Made by a program: the position numbers and the translations under genes. This document shows positions 1 through 11,100 of a stretch of 47,761 bases of DNA, piece by piece; the stretch's first letter is position 1, and the number at the start of each line of letters is the position of its first letter. Under the pieces are notes generated by a model that saw nothing but the letters and a program-made list of their open reading frames with translations, did no database searches and had not been told where the DNA came from. This stretch comes from CAINVV01 sp037440345 (GTDB lineage: Bacteria; Bacteroidota; Bacteroidia; Bacteroidales; Prolixibacteraceae): the NCBI GenBank assembly GCA_037440345.1, contig JBBIUJ010000003.1, forward strand, positions 1 to 47,761, in the 5' to 3' direction.

Positions 1-21
1 GCAAAGGAAACACAAAGAATT

Positions 22-2004
22 TCATTGTTCATTGGTTTCAAACGGTGAAGCCGGTAATCCTTCTGCATTGTACAAATTTGCACCTTCAGGATTATCCGCC
101 CAAGCATAACGCACTGCAACCGGATTCGGAATTGCCTCATTCCAAACAATCACTTTTTTACCTAAAATTTTGGCTTGCGCCCACTGGAACTTTTTGTCAG
201 TTCCTGCGAGAGCAAACTGTTTTAATGCTTTACCATCTTTTGCAATTAAGCCGCTTCCGCAATTTGAAAAGGTAAGTTCAACTTTATTGCCTTTGATGCT
301 CATCGACTTGTAGATTGGTCCCGAAGCCACCATGCTCTTTTGGTTAATGGCTAATCTCTCTGCTGCAATTGCCAATCGCTTACCAACATCTTCTTTGTTT
401 TGCGGATGGACGTCGTTCCATTCGCCCAGATCAATATTGACCGTGATTGCAGTTCTGACAACAGTTTGGGCGGTTTTCAACTGTGAATTTCTGAATGAAG
501 CCCAACTGCTTTCCGATGGTTGATCTTTTACATCCATGTAGTTGGGAAGTTGTGCAATGATAAACGGGAAATTCCCCTGAGCGTGTTTCAACCGCCAATC
601 GGTGATTAAAGCTGTTAACAATTTCTGATATTCCTGAAACCGTCCGGCATTTGATTCGCCTTGATACCAAACAGCCCCTTTGATCGCATAACTGTTTGCC
701 GGAGCCAACATACCGTTGTACAATCCCGTGGGTTTCCAATTCACAAATGTTTGTCCCGGAGCAAGATTCATGGTACATCCCAATTGATACTGCCAGTTTC
801 CGGTTAGCTTTATTGTATCGGTCTCATTAAAAAGTTGGTATGGTTTCCCTTTGACAAAACCACCACGACCTGAATTACTGATGACCCTCACTATGATCGT
901 GTTTTTTCCTGCCTGAAGCACACCTGCGGGAACACGATAATTTCGTTGAGGATATTGATAACCTGTTGCTCCAACAAATTTTCCGTTGATGAAGACCGAA
1001 TCGGCATCGACAATGCGCCCCATGAACAATCGGACAGGTTTTCCAATCATCGAAGCAAGTACCTCAATTTCCTTTCGGAACCAAACCACTCCATTGACTT
1101 CGCCCAAACCATGATCGGCCCAATAAGCAGGAACAGGCATTGTTGGCCAGGAAGTTGCATCGGAAGCAGGGTCTTTCCATGATGGATTCGATGCCAGACC
1201 TTTGTCGGTTTGGTTCAACTTAGCGTACCATTCGTTGCTTGCTTTGCGTTCACTGGCCTGGATTTGACCAATGTACGACTGGTTTTTAAACTTTTCGGCT
1301 TCGGCCAGATAGTTGGGAAATTCTTTTAATGCTTCAGCGCTCATCCATGCTTCAGCCGGCGAACCGCCCACACTGGCATTGATAATCCCGATAGGTATGT
1401 GATATTTTTTGTACAAATCGCGCGCAAAAAAATAGGCTACCGCAGAATAATCAAGTATTGATTTTGGTGTTACTGCCACCCAACTTCCAGAGGGATAATC
1501 ATCTTGAGATGAGCTGAAATTATATGTCTGCGGCACTTTGAATTGACGAATGTAATTGCATTCACACTTAGTAATGACATCGGCATACTTATCGGTAAGC
1601 CGGTTCATAGGATATTCCATGTTCGACTGTCCCGAGCAAAGCCACACATCACCAAACAAGATATCTTTTAGCGAAATGCGATTGCCTGCAACGATTTCCA
1701 TGGTGAAAGGACCGCCAGCCTTTTGGGCCGGAAGGTTAATTTGCCACTTTCCATCATTATTGGTAATGGCATCAAACGATTGGCCCTTGAATTGAATTAC
1801 CACCTTTCCCCCGGCCGATGCCCAACCCCATATTTTTACCGGTGTTTCGCGCTGCAGGATCATCCCATCCTGAATCAGTCGCGGCAGTTTTAACTGGCCA
1901 AAAGAGGAGAAGGAAAGGAGAAAAAGAAACGCACAAAGTAACATAACGATGTGGTTTGAACTTTCTGTAAATTTTTTCTTTTCAGCTTTTGAAGTCTGTT
2001 GCAT
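22..2004 (-). CDS. Secreted carbohydrate acetylesterase, sialate O-acetylesterase-like (SGNH fold)
   Basis: Predicted to remove O-acetyl groups from plant polysaccharide side chains in the periplasm or at the cell surface; in this xylan-type locus the likely substrate is acetylated xylan rather than sialic acid. The 660-aa protein has a hydrophobic signal segment at about residues 20-36 ending in SFG-Q. It carries the family's block I GQSNM (nucleophile candidate S127), a GAVWYQGESN block in the second half, and a DVH block (D531, H533) completing the Ser-Asp-His set. A beta-sandwich jelly-roll insert lies between the first and second blocks (about 290-410), as is usual in this family. It is the last visible gene of the locus, 21 nt after the GH43 gene. 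The start at 2004 keeps positive charges (KAEKKK) in front of the signal segment; a later Met at 21 would lack them. The family call is secure; the precise ester substrate is inferred from context. Confidence 0.88.
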   Translation of the reverse strand: MQQTSKAEKKKFTESSNHIVMLLCAFLFLLSFSSFGQLKLPRLIQDGMILQRETPVKIWGWASAGGKVVIQFKGQSFDAITNNDGKWQINLPAQKAGGPFTMEIVAGNRISLKDILFGDVWLCSGQSNMEYPMNRLTDKYADVITKCECNYIRQFKVPQTYNFSSSQDDYPSGSWVAVTPKSILDYSAVAYFFARDLYKKYHIPIGIINASVGGSPAEAWMSAEALKEFPNYLAEAEKFKNQSYIGQIQASERKASNEWYAKLNQTDKGLASNPSWKDPASDATSWPTMPVPAYWADHGLGEVNGVVWFRKEIEVLASMIGKPVRLFMGRIVDADSVFINGKFVGATGYQYPQRNYRVPAGVLQAGKNTIIVRVISNSGRGGFVKGKPYQLFNETDTIKLTGNWQYQLGCTMNLAPGQTFVNWKPTGLYNGMLAPANSYAIKGAVWYQGESNAGRFQEYQKLLTALITDWRLKHAQGNFPFIIAQLPNYMDVKDQPSESSWASFRNSQLKTAQTVVRTAITVNIDLGEWNDVHPQNKEDVGKRLAIAAERLAINQKSMVASGPIYKSMSIKGNKVELTFSNCGSGLIAKDGKALKQFALAGTDKKFQWAQAKILGKKVIVWNEAIPNPVAVRYAWADNPEGANLYNAEGLPASPFETNEQ

Positions 2005-2025
2005 TATTATCGGGGATTAAATAAA

Positions 2026-3078
2026 TTAGTCAGTTCCATCAATTGTTTGTATGGTTCCGTCGGCATTGTATTTAAGCTCTGCAACTTTTACACTGCGAAG
2101 CCATGTTTTCCCGCCAGAAGGTTTGCTGTCGTGATAGAACAAGTACCATTTCCCTTTAAATTCAATGATGGAATGATGAGAGGTCCAACCAACAACCGGC
2201 GTCAGGATCACTCCCTGATAAGCAAACGGTCCATAAGGATTATTGCCGGTAGCGTAACACAACTTGTGCGTATCGCCGGTTGAATAGGAAAAATAATATT
2301 TGCCATTGTATTTGTGCATCCACGAAGCCTCAAAAAAGCGTTTGTCATTGTCGCCCGATTTGAACGGTTTGCCATCCGCTCCAAGAATCTCAATATTTTT
2401 AGCGCTTTCACCAAACTGTAGCATATCTTTGCTCATCATGGCAACCTGTGGACTCAGGGCTGGTTTATCTGCAGCCGGTTGAGCCCCGCATTCAATCGCT
2501 TTTCCATTGCGGTAACGTTGCAGTTGTCCACCCCATATACCTCCAAAATACATATAGCTTTTCCCATCGGTATCGGTGAATACTGCCGGGTCGATACTGA
2601 AACTTCCGATTATTGGGTTGGCCTCGGGTTTGAATGGACCTTCAGGTTTATCGCTTACGGCAACGCCAATCCTAAAAATATCCGTTTTATCTTTTGCCGG
2701 GAAATAGAGGTAATATTTGCCATTTTTAAAGGCAGCATCAGGCGCCCACATTTGCCTGCCAACCCATGGAACCTGTTTTGCATCAAGAACCACACCATGA
2801 TCAGTTACTTTTCCATCAATATTTTCCATCGAAAATACATGATAATCGCGCATGTCAAAATGGTCGCCATTGTCATTCTCCGGAATTCCTGATTCAATAT
2901 CGTGAGATGGATAAACGTAGATTTTCCCATTGAAGGGATGGGCGGAAGGATCGGCAATATAAAGGTCCTTTACCAAATATCTTGGCTTCTGTTTCATTTG
3001 ACCATTTGCCGTGGTAATTGTCATCGCCATCAAAATAATAGCAAGGAGGTAAATCCTTTTCATTAAAATACTTTTCAT
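2026..3078 (-). CDS. Glycoside hydrolase family 43 (beta-xylosidase / alpha-L-arabinofuranosidase type)
   Basis: A five-bladed beta-propeller glycosidase expected to release xylose or arabinose from xylan oligosaccharides in the periplasm. The 350-aa protein has a signal peptide ending in TTANGQ (about residue 26). The GH43 triad can be read: general base D43 in IADPSAHPFNGK, pKa modulator D163 in SIDPAVFTDTDG, and general acid E250 in RFFEASWMHKYNGKYY. It is a single catalytic domain with no carbohydrate-binding module. The gene sits 19 nt downstream of GH115 and 21 nt upstream of the esterase, so the three are almost certainly co-transcribed. A second in-frame ATG at codon 6 (3063) would also leave a good signal peptide, so the exact start is uncertain. 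GH43 members differ in specificity, and xylosidase versus arabinofuranosidase cannot be settled from sequence alone. Confidence 0.9.
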   Translation of the reverse strand: MKSILMKRIYLLAIILMAMTITTANGQMKQKPRYLVKDLYIADPSAHPFNGKIYVYPSHDIESGIPENDNGDHFDMRDYHVFSMENIDGKVTDHGVVLDAKQVPWVGRQMWAPDAAFKNGKYYLYFPAKDKTDIFRIGVAVSDKPEGPFKPEANPIIGSFSIDPAVFTDTDGKSYMYFGGIWGGQLQRYRNGKAIECGAQPAADKPALSPQVAMMSKDMLQFGESAKNIEILGADGKPFKSGDNDKRFFEASWMHKYNGKYYFSYSTGDTHKLCYATGNNPYGPFAYQGVILTPVVGWTSHHSIIEFKGKWYLFYHDSKPSGGKTWLRSVKVAELKYNADGTIQTIDGTD

Positions 3079-3097
3079 TTTAATCTATTTTATTGGT

Positions 3098-6019
3098 TTA
3101 TATCTTCTTCGATTCCAATGGACCCAAATAGGAAGGTTTTAATCCACCGCAGTCGATAAGGATACGCTGAAGCACAATCCCAGGATCGATCATCCAGATT
3201 TTAATGGTGTGTTTCCCGGCCTTTTCAATGGTATGCTTCGTTCTCATTTCTACTATGTTGCGGCGAACCGATTCTTGCCAATCCTGAATGTTTTTCCCTT
3301 TGTGAATATTAACAATTTGTGGTCGTTCATTATCGATCGAGACGGCAAAACAGAGTCCTTCGTTGTTATAGATATTCAAAGTAGGAGAAATCAATGTTGA
3401 TAATGTAACTTCTCCTGACCTATTTAAAAGAACATCGTATTCGAGCCGCGGTGAGCTTTGATCCAATGCCACAGAGGGCGAATTCACTGGAATTGGCATC
3501 ATGGCCGACAAGGTTCTCCCCATACCTGGAACCTTTTGCCAACCGGTTGCGCCCTTGTTTACCATGTTCGAAAAATGCTCCGCCTCGATGGCCACGTAAC
3601 CGTTACTTTCTGCAAAACCATGTTCTTTTCGGTTGATATTTGGCAAAGGATTCAGTACAGCAACCACCTCAACCGTTTTCCCTGCCCCGGTAATGGCGAT
3701 TGGGACTTCCGTAACTGTTTTTGGCATTTTCTTCCAGTCGCCTTTCACCCAAATACGCAACTCCTTGTCAATCTTGACCCTGGAGGCTGAAACTTTTACC
3801 TGTTTCGAGGCAGACTTAATGTCAACATCGAAAGGTAATGAGCCACGGTTGAAAATATCGATGTAGAACACCTGGTTCTGAACAGGATCAAGCTGCGGAA
3901 GTACGGCTTTTTCATTACATTCCGGCCACCATTTATCTGATCCTTCAATGGCAATACCCATTTCAGCTCCATCTTTCACCGCGATGATTTCAACTTTTGG
4001 CATCGAATTTTTAATGGGCTGTTGCCAGTAAGTATAGCCAATGTGGGTTTGATCCATCATGTGGTTCCACTTTCCATTGGCGATTTTATGATTGTACCGA
4101 TCAGAAATAATTGAATCATTTCTATATAATTTTTTGGCATCCTGAGACAGCTCATTGGTGGAAGCCCTGCCTTGCGCTGCATACAACCTGTTTTTGCCAA
4201 CGGTAACATACATATCATTCAGATTGGCACAGGCAGTAACGGGATGTAAAACCAATTCAAAGAAAGCATCTTTGTAGTTATCCGGCATTTTTTCATAGAG
4301 AGACTGAGCCTTTTTGGCCAATTCATTGTATTCATTTACAACGCGTTCGGCTTCTCTATAATGAATAAGACTATAAGTGGTTGGCTCCATTAATTCGGGT
4401 TTCCGGCGGCTATTGAAACGGGTATAATCATCAATCAGCGAACCAATTTCGGTTGAAAATTTTGAACCAAACTGATTTTCGGCCCATCTGCGGGAATACT
4501 CAGACATTTTGTCGACAGGCCAATGATCGGGATTCCATGCAAAATCGAGGAAGAATTCGATGGGAAATTCCATTGGTTTCAGATCGCCCACATTTACCAC
4601 CCAGATTCGGTCAACACCATGTCGGTAGGCCATGTTCATCTGCTCCCATGTACGTTGGATTTGAGTCGTGTTGAGCCATTTGTAGTTACGTGGATCACCC
4701 ACATAATCAAAATGGTAATAAATTCCATATCCACCGGCCCGTTTTGCTTCATCGGGTTTTGGAAGTTTACGGATATTCCCCCAATTGTCGTCGCAAAGCA
4801 GTAATGTAATGTCGTCAGGAACGCGCATTCCATTGTCGTAATAATCCTGTACTTCTTTGTATAGCGCCCAAACCTGTGGCGTTTCAGTAATTGGCTTTCC
4901 TGTGACTTCAGTAATGATTTTCCTCTGATCCTCAACAATTCGCTGAAGCAATGCAACATTGGTGTTGGCCGACATTGCCATATCGCCATCGCCGCGCATG
5001 GCAAGGGTCACAATTGTTTCAACATTTTTGGTACGTTCAATACCTTCTGTCCAAAATTTCCGCAATTGTTCAGGATTTTTCTCGTAGTTCCAATCTTTAC
5101 CTCCAAATGGTCTCCATTCGGCATGGGCCCGGTTCATCGGTTCGTGGTGCGATGTTCCCATCACAATTCCCATGTCATCAGCCAATTGGGTGTTTTTCGG
5201 ATCGTTGCTATTGAAAGCTCCCCACCACATGGCCGGCCACACGAAATTCGATTTCATTCGCAGTACAAGTTCAAACAGTTTTTCGTAGAACTGGCTGTTA
5301 AACCCTCCGAATTTTTCAACAGCCCAGCGACCAAGGGCCGGTTCTTCGTCGTTCAGGAAAATGCCACGGTATTTTACCGCCGGTTCGCCCAATGTAAAGC
5401 GTTGCGGTTTCACATAAACATTTGATTGAGTTTCGACAGGGACATCGGCCCACCAATACCAGGGCGAAACACCCATTTGTTTCGACAGTTCAAAGATTCC
5501 GAAAATAGTTCCGCGCTTGTCACTTCCGGCTATTACCAATGCGTTTTCTATTCCCGGAAACGGATTTTCAACCACCTGAATGATGAATTGTTCTAATTTA
5601 CCGTTCAACTGGCTTAAATCAATCTTCTTTTCACTGACCAGCTGATCAATTAGCCTGCTATGCCCAAGAGTTCCGGCAATAACCAGTTGTGATCCAACAG
5701 GAAGTGAATCTACAGCAAGTAATGGTTCGCTTCCTGAAACCATTTTTAGGTCTGACTTGAAGTAATTCATCGCCTTTGCAACACCTGCAAAATCGTTGGA
5801 AGAGTATGTCAGTACTGAGGGTTTACCGTTTGATATCAGTGAAAAAGATCCTTTATCAGGAGTTTTGGATAATTGGGGACCTAGGTTCCGACCCAATTCG
5901 CTGGCCAACAATTTACTGGTATTAAAGACAATTGTGACCATCGCTAAAAATACAAACAACGACTTGATGAAAACCTGAAACCGGGCAGCTATCAAGAATA
6001 TTTTGGGTCGGGTAGACAT
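3098..6019 (-). CDS. GH115 xylan alpha-1,2-glucuronidase
   Basis: Removes glucuronic acid or 4-O-methylglucuronic acid from internal xylose residues of glucuronoxylan. The protein of about 973 aa has the typical GH115 layout: an N-terminal alpha/beta domain (from about residue 45), the catalytic barrel beginning at the diagnostic YRGIFLNDEEPALGRW stretch, the motifs NFVWPAMWWGAF, GTSHHEPM and AMRGDGDMAM, a helical domain, and a C-terminal beta-sandwich region. I moved the start to the ATG at 6019 (MSTRPKIFLIAARF): the 35 codons upstream look non-coding, overlap an intergenic hairpin, and would push the signal/anchor segment (about residues 16-38) away from the N terminus. It lies between susD and GH43 on the same strand. 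Its presence is the strongest pointer to glucuronoxylan as the locus substrate. Confidence 0.93.
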   Translation of the reverse strand: MSTRPKIFLIAARFQVFIKSLFVFLAMVTIVFNTSKLLASELGRNLGPQLSKTPDKGSFSLISNGKPSVLTYSSNDFAGVAKAMNYFKSDLKMVSGSEPLLAVDSLPVGSQLVIAGTLGHSRLIDQLVSEKKIDLSQLNGKLEQFIIQVVENPFPGIENALVIAGSDKRGTIFGIFELSKQMGVSPWYWWADVPVETQSNVYVKPQRFTLGEPAVKYRGIFLNDEEPALGRWAVEKFGGFNSQFYEKLFELVLRMKSNFVWPAMWWGAFNSNDPKNTQLADDMGIVMGTSHHEPMNRAHAEWRPFGGKDWNYEKNPEQLRKFWTEGIERTKNVETIVTLAMRGDGDMAMSANTNVALLQRIVEDQRKIITEVTGKPITETPQVWALYKEVQDYYDNGMRVPDDITLLLCDDNWGNIRKLPKPDEAKRAGGYGIYYHFDYVGDPRNYKWLNTTQIQRTWEQMNMAYRHGVDRIWVVNVGDLKPMEFPIEFFLDFAWNPDHWPVDKMSEYSRRWAENQFGSKFSTEIGSLIDDYTRFNSRRKPELMEPTTYSLIHYREAERVVNEYNELAKKAQSLYEKMPDNYKDAFFELVLHPVTACANLNDMYVTVGKNRLYAAQGRASTNELSQDAKKLYRNDSIISDRYNHKIANGKWNHMMDQTHIGYTYWQQPIKNSMPKVEIIAVKDGAEMGIAIEGSDKWWPECNEKAVLPQLDPVQNQVFYIDIFNRGSLPFDVDIKSASKQVKVSASRVKIDKELRIWVKGDWKKMPKTVTEVPIAITGAGKTVEVVAVLNPLPNINRKEHGFAESNGYVAIEAEHFSNMVNKGATGWQKVPGMGRTLSAMMPIPVNSPSVALDQSSPRLEYDVLLNRSGEVTLSTLISPTLNIYNNEGLCFAVSIDNERPQIVNIHKGKNIQDWQESVRRNIVEMRTKHTIEKAGKHTIKIWMIDPGIVLQRILIDCGGLKPSYLGPLESKKI

Positions 6020-6074
6020 TTTTATTTCGTTTTTATGGAATTGCAATTTATAGGTTATTATTGGATTTAAAGAA

Positions 6075-6110
6075 AGGGACCCGTACGATTGGTCATCGTA
6101 CGATATCCCT
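6075..6110 (-). terminator. Imperfect hairpin between susD and GH115 (attenuator, terminator or processing site)
   Basis: Two arms of 8 bp (6082-6089 and 6095-6102, core CGTACG) pair perfectly around a 5-nt loop. After a 2x3 internal loop, a further 5 bp pair (6075-6079 with 6106-6110). Read on the minus strand it follows the susD stop codon and precedes the GH115 start. The U-tract after it is weak (UUUCUUU), so partial termination or mRNA 3'-end protection of the susCD segment is more likely than a full stop. Confidence 0.5.
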
Positions 6111-6191
6111 CTCTGCATTTTCACTTGCTACAAGCTTTCTATTAATTTACGTATTTAATCTCAGCAGATATCCTAAAAACAATCCTGCAAA

Positions 6192-8138
6192 TCAATATCC
6201 GGGATTTTGATAAGCGGCTTTTTCTGTGTCGCTCATGTCTAGTCTATCAATTTGTCCTTGAGGAATAGGACGTAGATAATGAACCGCCTTGTTGATAGTA
6301 CGGGTAAACGTTTTGGGAGAATGGCTTCCTGCATCAGCGATTTCATACGTACCGGCAATTTCTTCCCACTTTTGTGTACGCACCAAGTCGAACCAGCGAT
6401 AGCCTTCGCCAAAAAATTCGCGTGAACGTTCAGCCAGAACATAATTAATATCTATCGTTGCCGGAGTGGCCGCAATCATTGCAGCGCTATGGTCTTCTAC
6501 TTTTGCCTTATTTTCAGCATTACTAAAGCTCCATTTCCCGGCCCTTGCACGGAGAACATTGATCAGTTCCCTTGCACTTTGCCCGGTTTTAGTTGTTGCA
6601 CCCTTAACTGCTGCTTCGGCAGCTACCAGGTAGAGTTCAGAGAATTTGGCGATATCAAACGGACGACAGGTACTACCATTAGGAGTTCCTAATCCGGTGC
6701 CATTGTCGGTACGATATGTTCCAAGTTTCCATAATCCCGGATAATACTGTCGGTTTATAGCTCGCGGAGAGATTACATAATCGGCTCTTCCTGGAATTTG
6801 ACCAGCACCAATATTGCCAAGTCCAGCAGGGTATGTAGTAGAACCAGCCAGTGTTTCATCCGGTAAGAAAGACAATATGGCATCTCCTACGTATACTGGC
6901 ATTTTGTTGGCATTATACATGACATTAATTGAGGCAGTACTTGCACTCTTATTCCAATTCCCACGGTAAACGCTTGTAAAAGTACCGTCATAACGCGAGT
7001 CGTTGGTCTTATCAGCAAACGTATTTGAAAAGACGCCAATAGGCGGAGCCATACGTGTCCAGGGACGACCACCCCATTGCGCTGCTTCTCGTGGGACAGA
7101 ACTTGTAGCTCCCGTTCCATCTGGATTCTTCGCACTTCTTAGATTCTCCATCTGTGGTGTCACCATCCAGGATGCAAAGTTATCCGGCGCTTCTCCGTTT
7201 CCGTACGAAAAACTGATTCCGCCATTATATTGTTCGCTTGCATTGGTATGGTCGGCAAGTAACAAGATTTCGTTGTTACGGTCATTCTGCGCTAAGTGGA
7301 CTCTGTAGTATGAAGGCTGTAAGCCAAAAGTCCCAGGACTGGCGATCGCTGTGGTAGCTATATCATAAGCTTGTTGGAAATACCAGGCTGCATCATGTCC
7401 ATCGGGGTCGGTACGAGCAGCTGTTGGATACGTCGGAGCATTATTGGGATTCTGCAACCACCATGCGTAAGTCAGGTAAGCCTTGGCCAAATAAAGGCGA
7501 GCAACTGTTTTCGTGGCAGCCCCAACAATACGGGGAGCGTCAGGAAGATCAATTACAGCTTGTTTCAAGTCCGGAAATATACCCTTTGTATAAACTTCTG
7601 GCACGGTATTGCGTACGGATGTTCTCACAGTAGATTTGTTGAATTTCAGAATACCCCCACCCAAATCAAGAGGTACTCCACCGAAGGTTTGGACCAACTG
7701 AAAATAGTCGAATGCACGAAAAAAGCGGGCTTCAGCTATCAAAGAAGGAGCCAAACCTACCGCTTCTGCATTTTCGATTACACCACTTGCGGTGTTGATA
7801 TTGGGGAATGCCGCATTCCAAAGCACATCGGAACGTGAGGTGGATGGCGTCATTGTTCCGCCACTGGTCATGTCTGCATCTTTAAAGTTTGCATCGGCGC
7901 TTGCCGCCCAGGTATATTCGTCGGTACCGGTAAGGGTAATATTATAGTAATAGCCTTGCCCATAGATGTAACGCAAGTGAGCGTACATAGAGGTCAGTCC
8001 GCTCTGAACACCTTCCTTGGTTGTGAAAAAACCGGGTTCATAAGTAGCTCGCGGCTGTTCTTTCAAGATATCGCTACAAGCCGACAGGAACAACATCATC
8101 AGCGCTCCTATCAAAACTTTGATATTTATCTTTTTCAT
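6192..8138 (-). CDS. SusD/RagB-family outer-membrane glycan-binding lipoprotein
   Basis: Surface lipoprotein that closes over the SusC channel and captures oligosaccharides for import. The 648-aa precursor has a clear lipoprotein signal with lipobox LSAC (Cys21) followed by the family's usual SDILKEQPRATYEPGFF region. A SusD C-terminal signature is visible in YVLAERSREFFGEGYRWFDL, and the chain ends in LRPIPQGQIDRL...YQNPGY, which is characteristic of the family. It is encoded 23 nt downstream of susC and is its obligate partner. Substrate specificity cannot be read from the sequence; the neighbouring GH115 and GH43 suggest xylan. Confidence 0.95.
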   Translation of the reverse strand: MKKINIKVLIGALMMLFLSACSDILKEQPRATYEPGFFTTKEGVQSGLTSMYAHLRYIYGQGYYYNITLTGTDEYTWAASADANFKDADMTSGGTMTPSTSRSDVLWNAAFPNINTASGVIENAEAVGLAPSLIAEARFFRAFDYFQLVQTFGGVPLDLGGGILKFNKSTVRTSVRNTVPEVYTKGIFPDLKQAVIDLPDAPRIVGAATKTVARLYLAKAYLTYAWWLQNPNNAPTYPTAARTDPDGHDAAWYFQQAYDIATTAIASPGTFGLQPSYYRVHLAQNDRNNEILLLADHTNASEQYNGGISFSYGNGEAPDNFASWMVTPQMENLRSAKNPDGTGATSSVPREAAQWGGRPWTRMAPPIGVFSNTFADKTNDSRYDGTFTSVYRGNWNKSASTASINVMYNANKMPVYVGDAILSFLPDETLAGSTTYPAGLGNIGAGQIPGRADYVISPRAINRQYYPGLWKLGTYRTDNGTGLGTPNGSTCRPFDIAKFSELYLVAAEAAVKGATTKTGQSARELINVLRARAGKWSFSNAENKAKVEDHSAAMIAATPATIDINYVLAERSREFFGEGYRWFDLVRTQKWEEIAGTYEIADAGSHSPKTFTRTINKAVHYLRPIPQGQIDRLDMSDTEKAAYQNPGY

Positions 8139-8161
8139 ATGTTATCTTTATTTAGAAGTTT

Positions 8162-11100
8162 TTAAAATGTTAAACTAACGCCTAACATGTAGTTGCGCGT
8201 AGAAGGTGAGTTGGTGCCTATGGTCAGGATACGATTGTTAACCAAACCTGTCGTTGCCGTATTTTCATTGCCATAGGAGTTAGTTTCGGGATCCATGCCT
8301 GTTTCTTTTGTGTAAGGTGCGAACAACACAAATGGATTCTGAACAGTAGCATAAAACCGCAGATTTTGAACCCCAAGATCTTTAACTATTTTTTTACTTA
8401 GATTATATCCCAAAGTAATGGTTCGTACTTTCATAAACGAAGCATCAAAGAGAGCCAGGGTATTACCGTATTTCGGATTGTCACCACTCAATAAGCCACC
8501 TGGTTTCGGATATTTTGCCCCAGTATTTTCGGGTGTCCAATAGTCTACATTCACTTGTCCTCTCCGCCCTGTCAACATATTGAGGTAACCGCTGGCGCCA
8601 TAAAGTGAACTGACTAGCGTGCCGCCGCTTTTGAAGGCGCCAATCACGGTCAGGTCAAATCCCTTGTACGCCACAGAGGTGTTGAAACCACCTTGAAAGT
8701 TGGGATCTACTTCAAGAACCTGGCGGTCCTTACCTCCTCCATCTATTGCTCTTACAGGGTCTCCTACTTGTCTGCCTGTCGGTATATTATCACCTGCTTT
8801 GTAATAGTCGCCGAGATATTCTACTTTAATCATACCTAAGTTTCCGCCCGGCTCAAGGATAGCCATATAGGGGTCACCTTGTTGCCAAAGCCCTATCTTC
8901 TTGGGGGCATAGATTACATTGATGGAGTGGCCAACGAACCATGCGTTACCCTCGTCCTTAAGGTTTCCTGATGCAAGGGATACAATTTTGTTGTGGTTAG
9001 AATACAAGTTAATACCGGCAGTCCATGTCCAACCATTGAGGTTGTCCAATATAGTGCCATTGAGCGAAAATTCATAACCTTTGTTTTGAGTCTCGCCTAC
9101 ATTTGCCATGTAACTACCTACACCCGATGTTTGAGGAAGGTTTACACTCAGCAAAAGATCTTTGGTGTTGGTTACATAATATTCAAATGTACCGGACAGA
9201 CGATTATGCAGCAGGGAGAAATCCGCACCATAGTTCCAGGTTTTGGAATATTCCCATCCTAATGCGGGGTTAGGCAATGTACTTACATAAGTACCTGTTA
9301 CAAAATTAGCGCTTGCATCACCGAAGTTATAAGGTCGGGTACTCAAACCACCCAGTGTGGCGTAAGGAGCGACGGCCTGATTGGAGGTTTCTCCATAGCC
9401 TACTCTCAGTTTTAGATTGTCAAGCCAATTGACATTCTCCATGAATTTTTCTTTTTTGACATTCCATCCCATAGATACGGCTGGATAAGTATGCCATTTA
9501 TGTCCGGTGGCCAATCTTGAGGAGCCATCGGAGCGAACGGTAGCCGAAATCATATAACGGCTGTCGTACGAATACATTACACGACCCATATACGACATCA
9601 AGCCACTTTTCTGGTATTGTTGGTCTCCGGGGAGAATAGACCTTTCACCATCTGTCATACCCAAATTATACCATTGGAAATTTTCGGCAACACCCTTTGC
9701 AGTCATCCGTGACTGATTGTACAGGGTTTCCTCGGCGGAATACATCGCTACGGCATTTATTTGATGCTTAGCGGCAAAGGTGCGGTCGTAGGTAAGTAAA
9801 TTTTCAATTGCCCAATTAGTTCTCAACGAGTTAGTGACTGACGCTGAAGAAGGATTGGTTGCTGAAGCATTATTTATTCCTTGTCCGGTGTAGCTACCTC
9901 CGGTTGAGGTACGAAAGTTCAAACCTACGTTGATACGATATTTCAAACCTTCAACACCTGGTATTTTCACCTCGCCATAAACTGTATTGTAAGCCCCGAA
10001 GCCTTTAGTTTGGCTAAGCATACGATCTTTATTGGCCTGTAAAACATCTCTCGTATAGACCCATATACCTTTATCTGCCGGCATATCTACGGTTCTTTTC
10101 CAGGTGCCATCAGCATTATAAGGGTAGAGAAGCGGGTCATTCTGTAATACCTGATACAGTCCTCCCGAACTTGCTCCTTCTGTCACATTGTAGTTGCTGT
10201 TGGTGGTGAAACCGATGCGGACGAATTTACCTACTTCCTGATCAATGCTGCCATGCATTGAAATACGACTAAACACTTCCAGGGGTACAACCCCTTCATT
10301 TTTATAATAGCCAATCCCAAAGGTATAAGCGCCGCGTTCTGTTCCACCCGAAATGCCTACATCGTGGCTTTGTACAGCACCTGTTTTAAAAAACAAGCCT
10401 TGCCAATCGGTATTAGTTCCCTGAATTTCATCCGCTGTATTATTTACGTACGCAGGCATATTGGCATAAGCCCGCATCGCAGCAAACTTCTCTCCGTCCA
10501 TCATGTCAAACTTGGAAAATGCCTTGCTTGCACCATAGTAGCCATTATAGGTTATCCTCGCTTTCTGACCGCTTTGTCCCCTGTTGGTTGTTACCAGGAG
10601 TACACCGTTAGCGCCACGAGATCCGTAGATAGCAGTTGCCGATGCATCTTTCAGAATATCAATACTCTTGATCTCATTCGGGTTGATGTCACTGATGTTT
10701 CCAGCAAAAGGGATACCGTCGAGTACCACCAACGGATCATTGCTGGCAGTTAGCGAACGTGTGCCGCGAATACGGATTTGCATTTCAGCGCCCGGTTTAG
10801 TTGAGGTTTGCGACATTTCAACTCCTGCAACGCGACCTTGTAAAGCCTGCGTAATATTAGACGAAGGCATATCGCGAATTACCTCTCCTTTCATTGAAGC
10901 AACTGAACCTGTAACAGCTTCTTTCCTCTGCGTTCCATATCCCACAACCACTACTTCATCCACCTGTAAATTGTCCGGGAGGAGTTTGATGTTGATCTCC
11001 TTACGGTTCGCTACTAGAATGTCCTGGGCTGTATACCCAATAAAAGAGAAAGAAAGTGTTGATTTGGAATCGGTATCAATCTGATACTTTCCATTGGCAT

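Noticed and set aside
6020..6124. Longer N terminus for the GH115 protein
   Set aside because: The extra 35 codons are polar, cover the intergenic hairpin and would bury the signal segment 50 residues into the chain.
7371..7838. 155-aa plus-strand frame inside susD
   Set aside because: It is an antisense shadow of the SusD gene with no family features; the same applies to other antisense frames inside the PUL, hsdR and phosphorylase genes.
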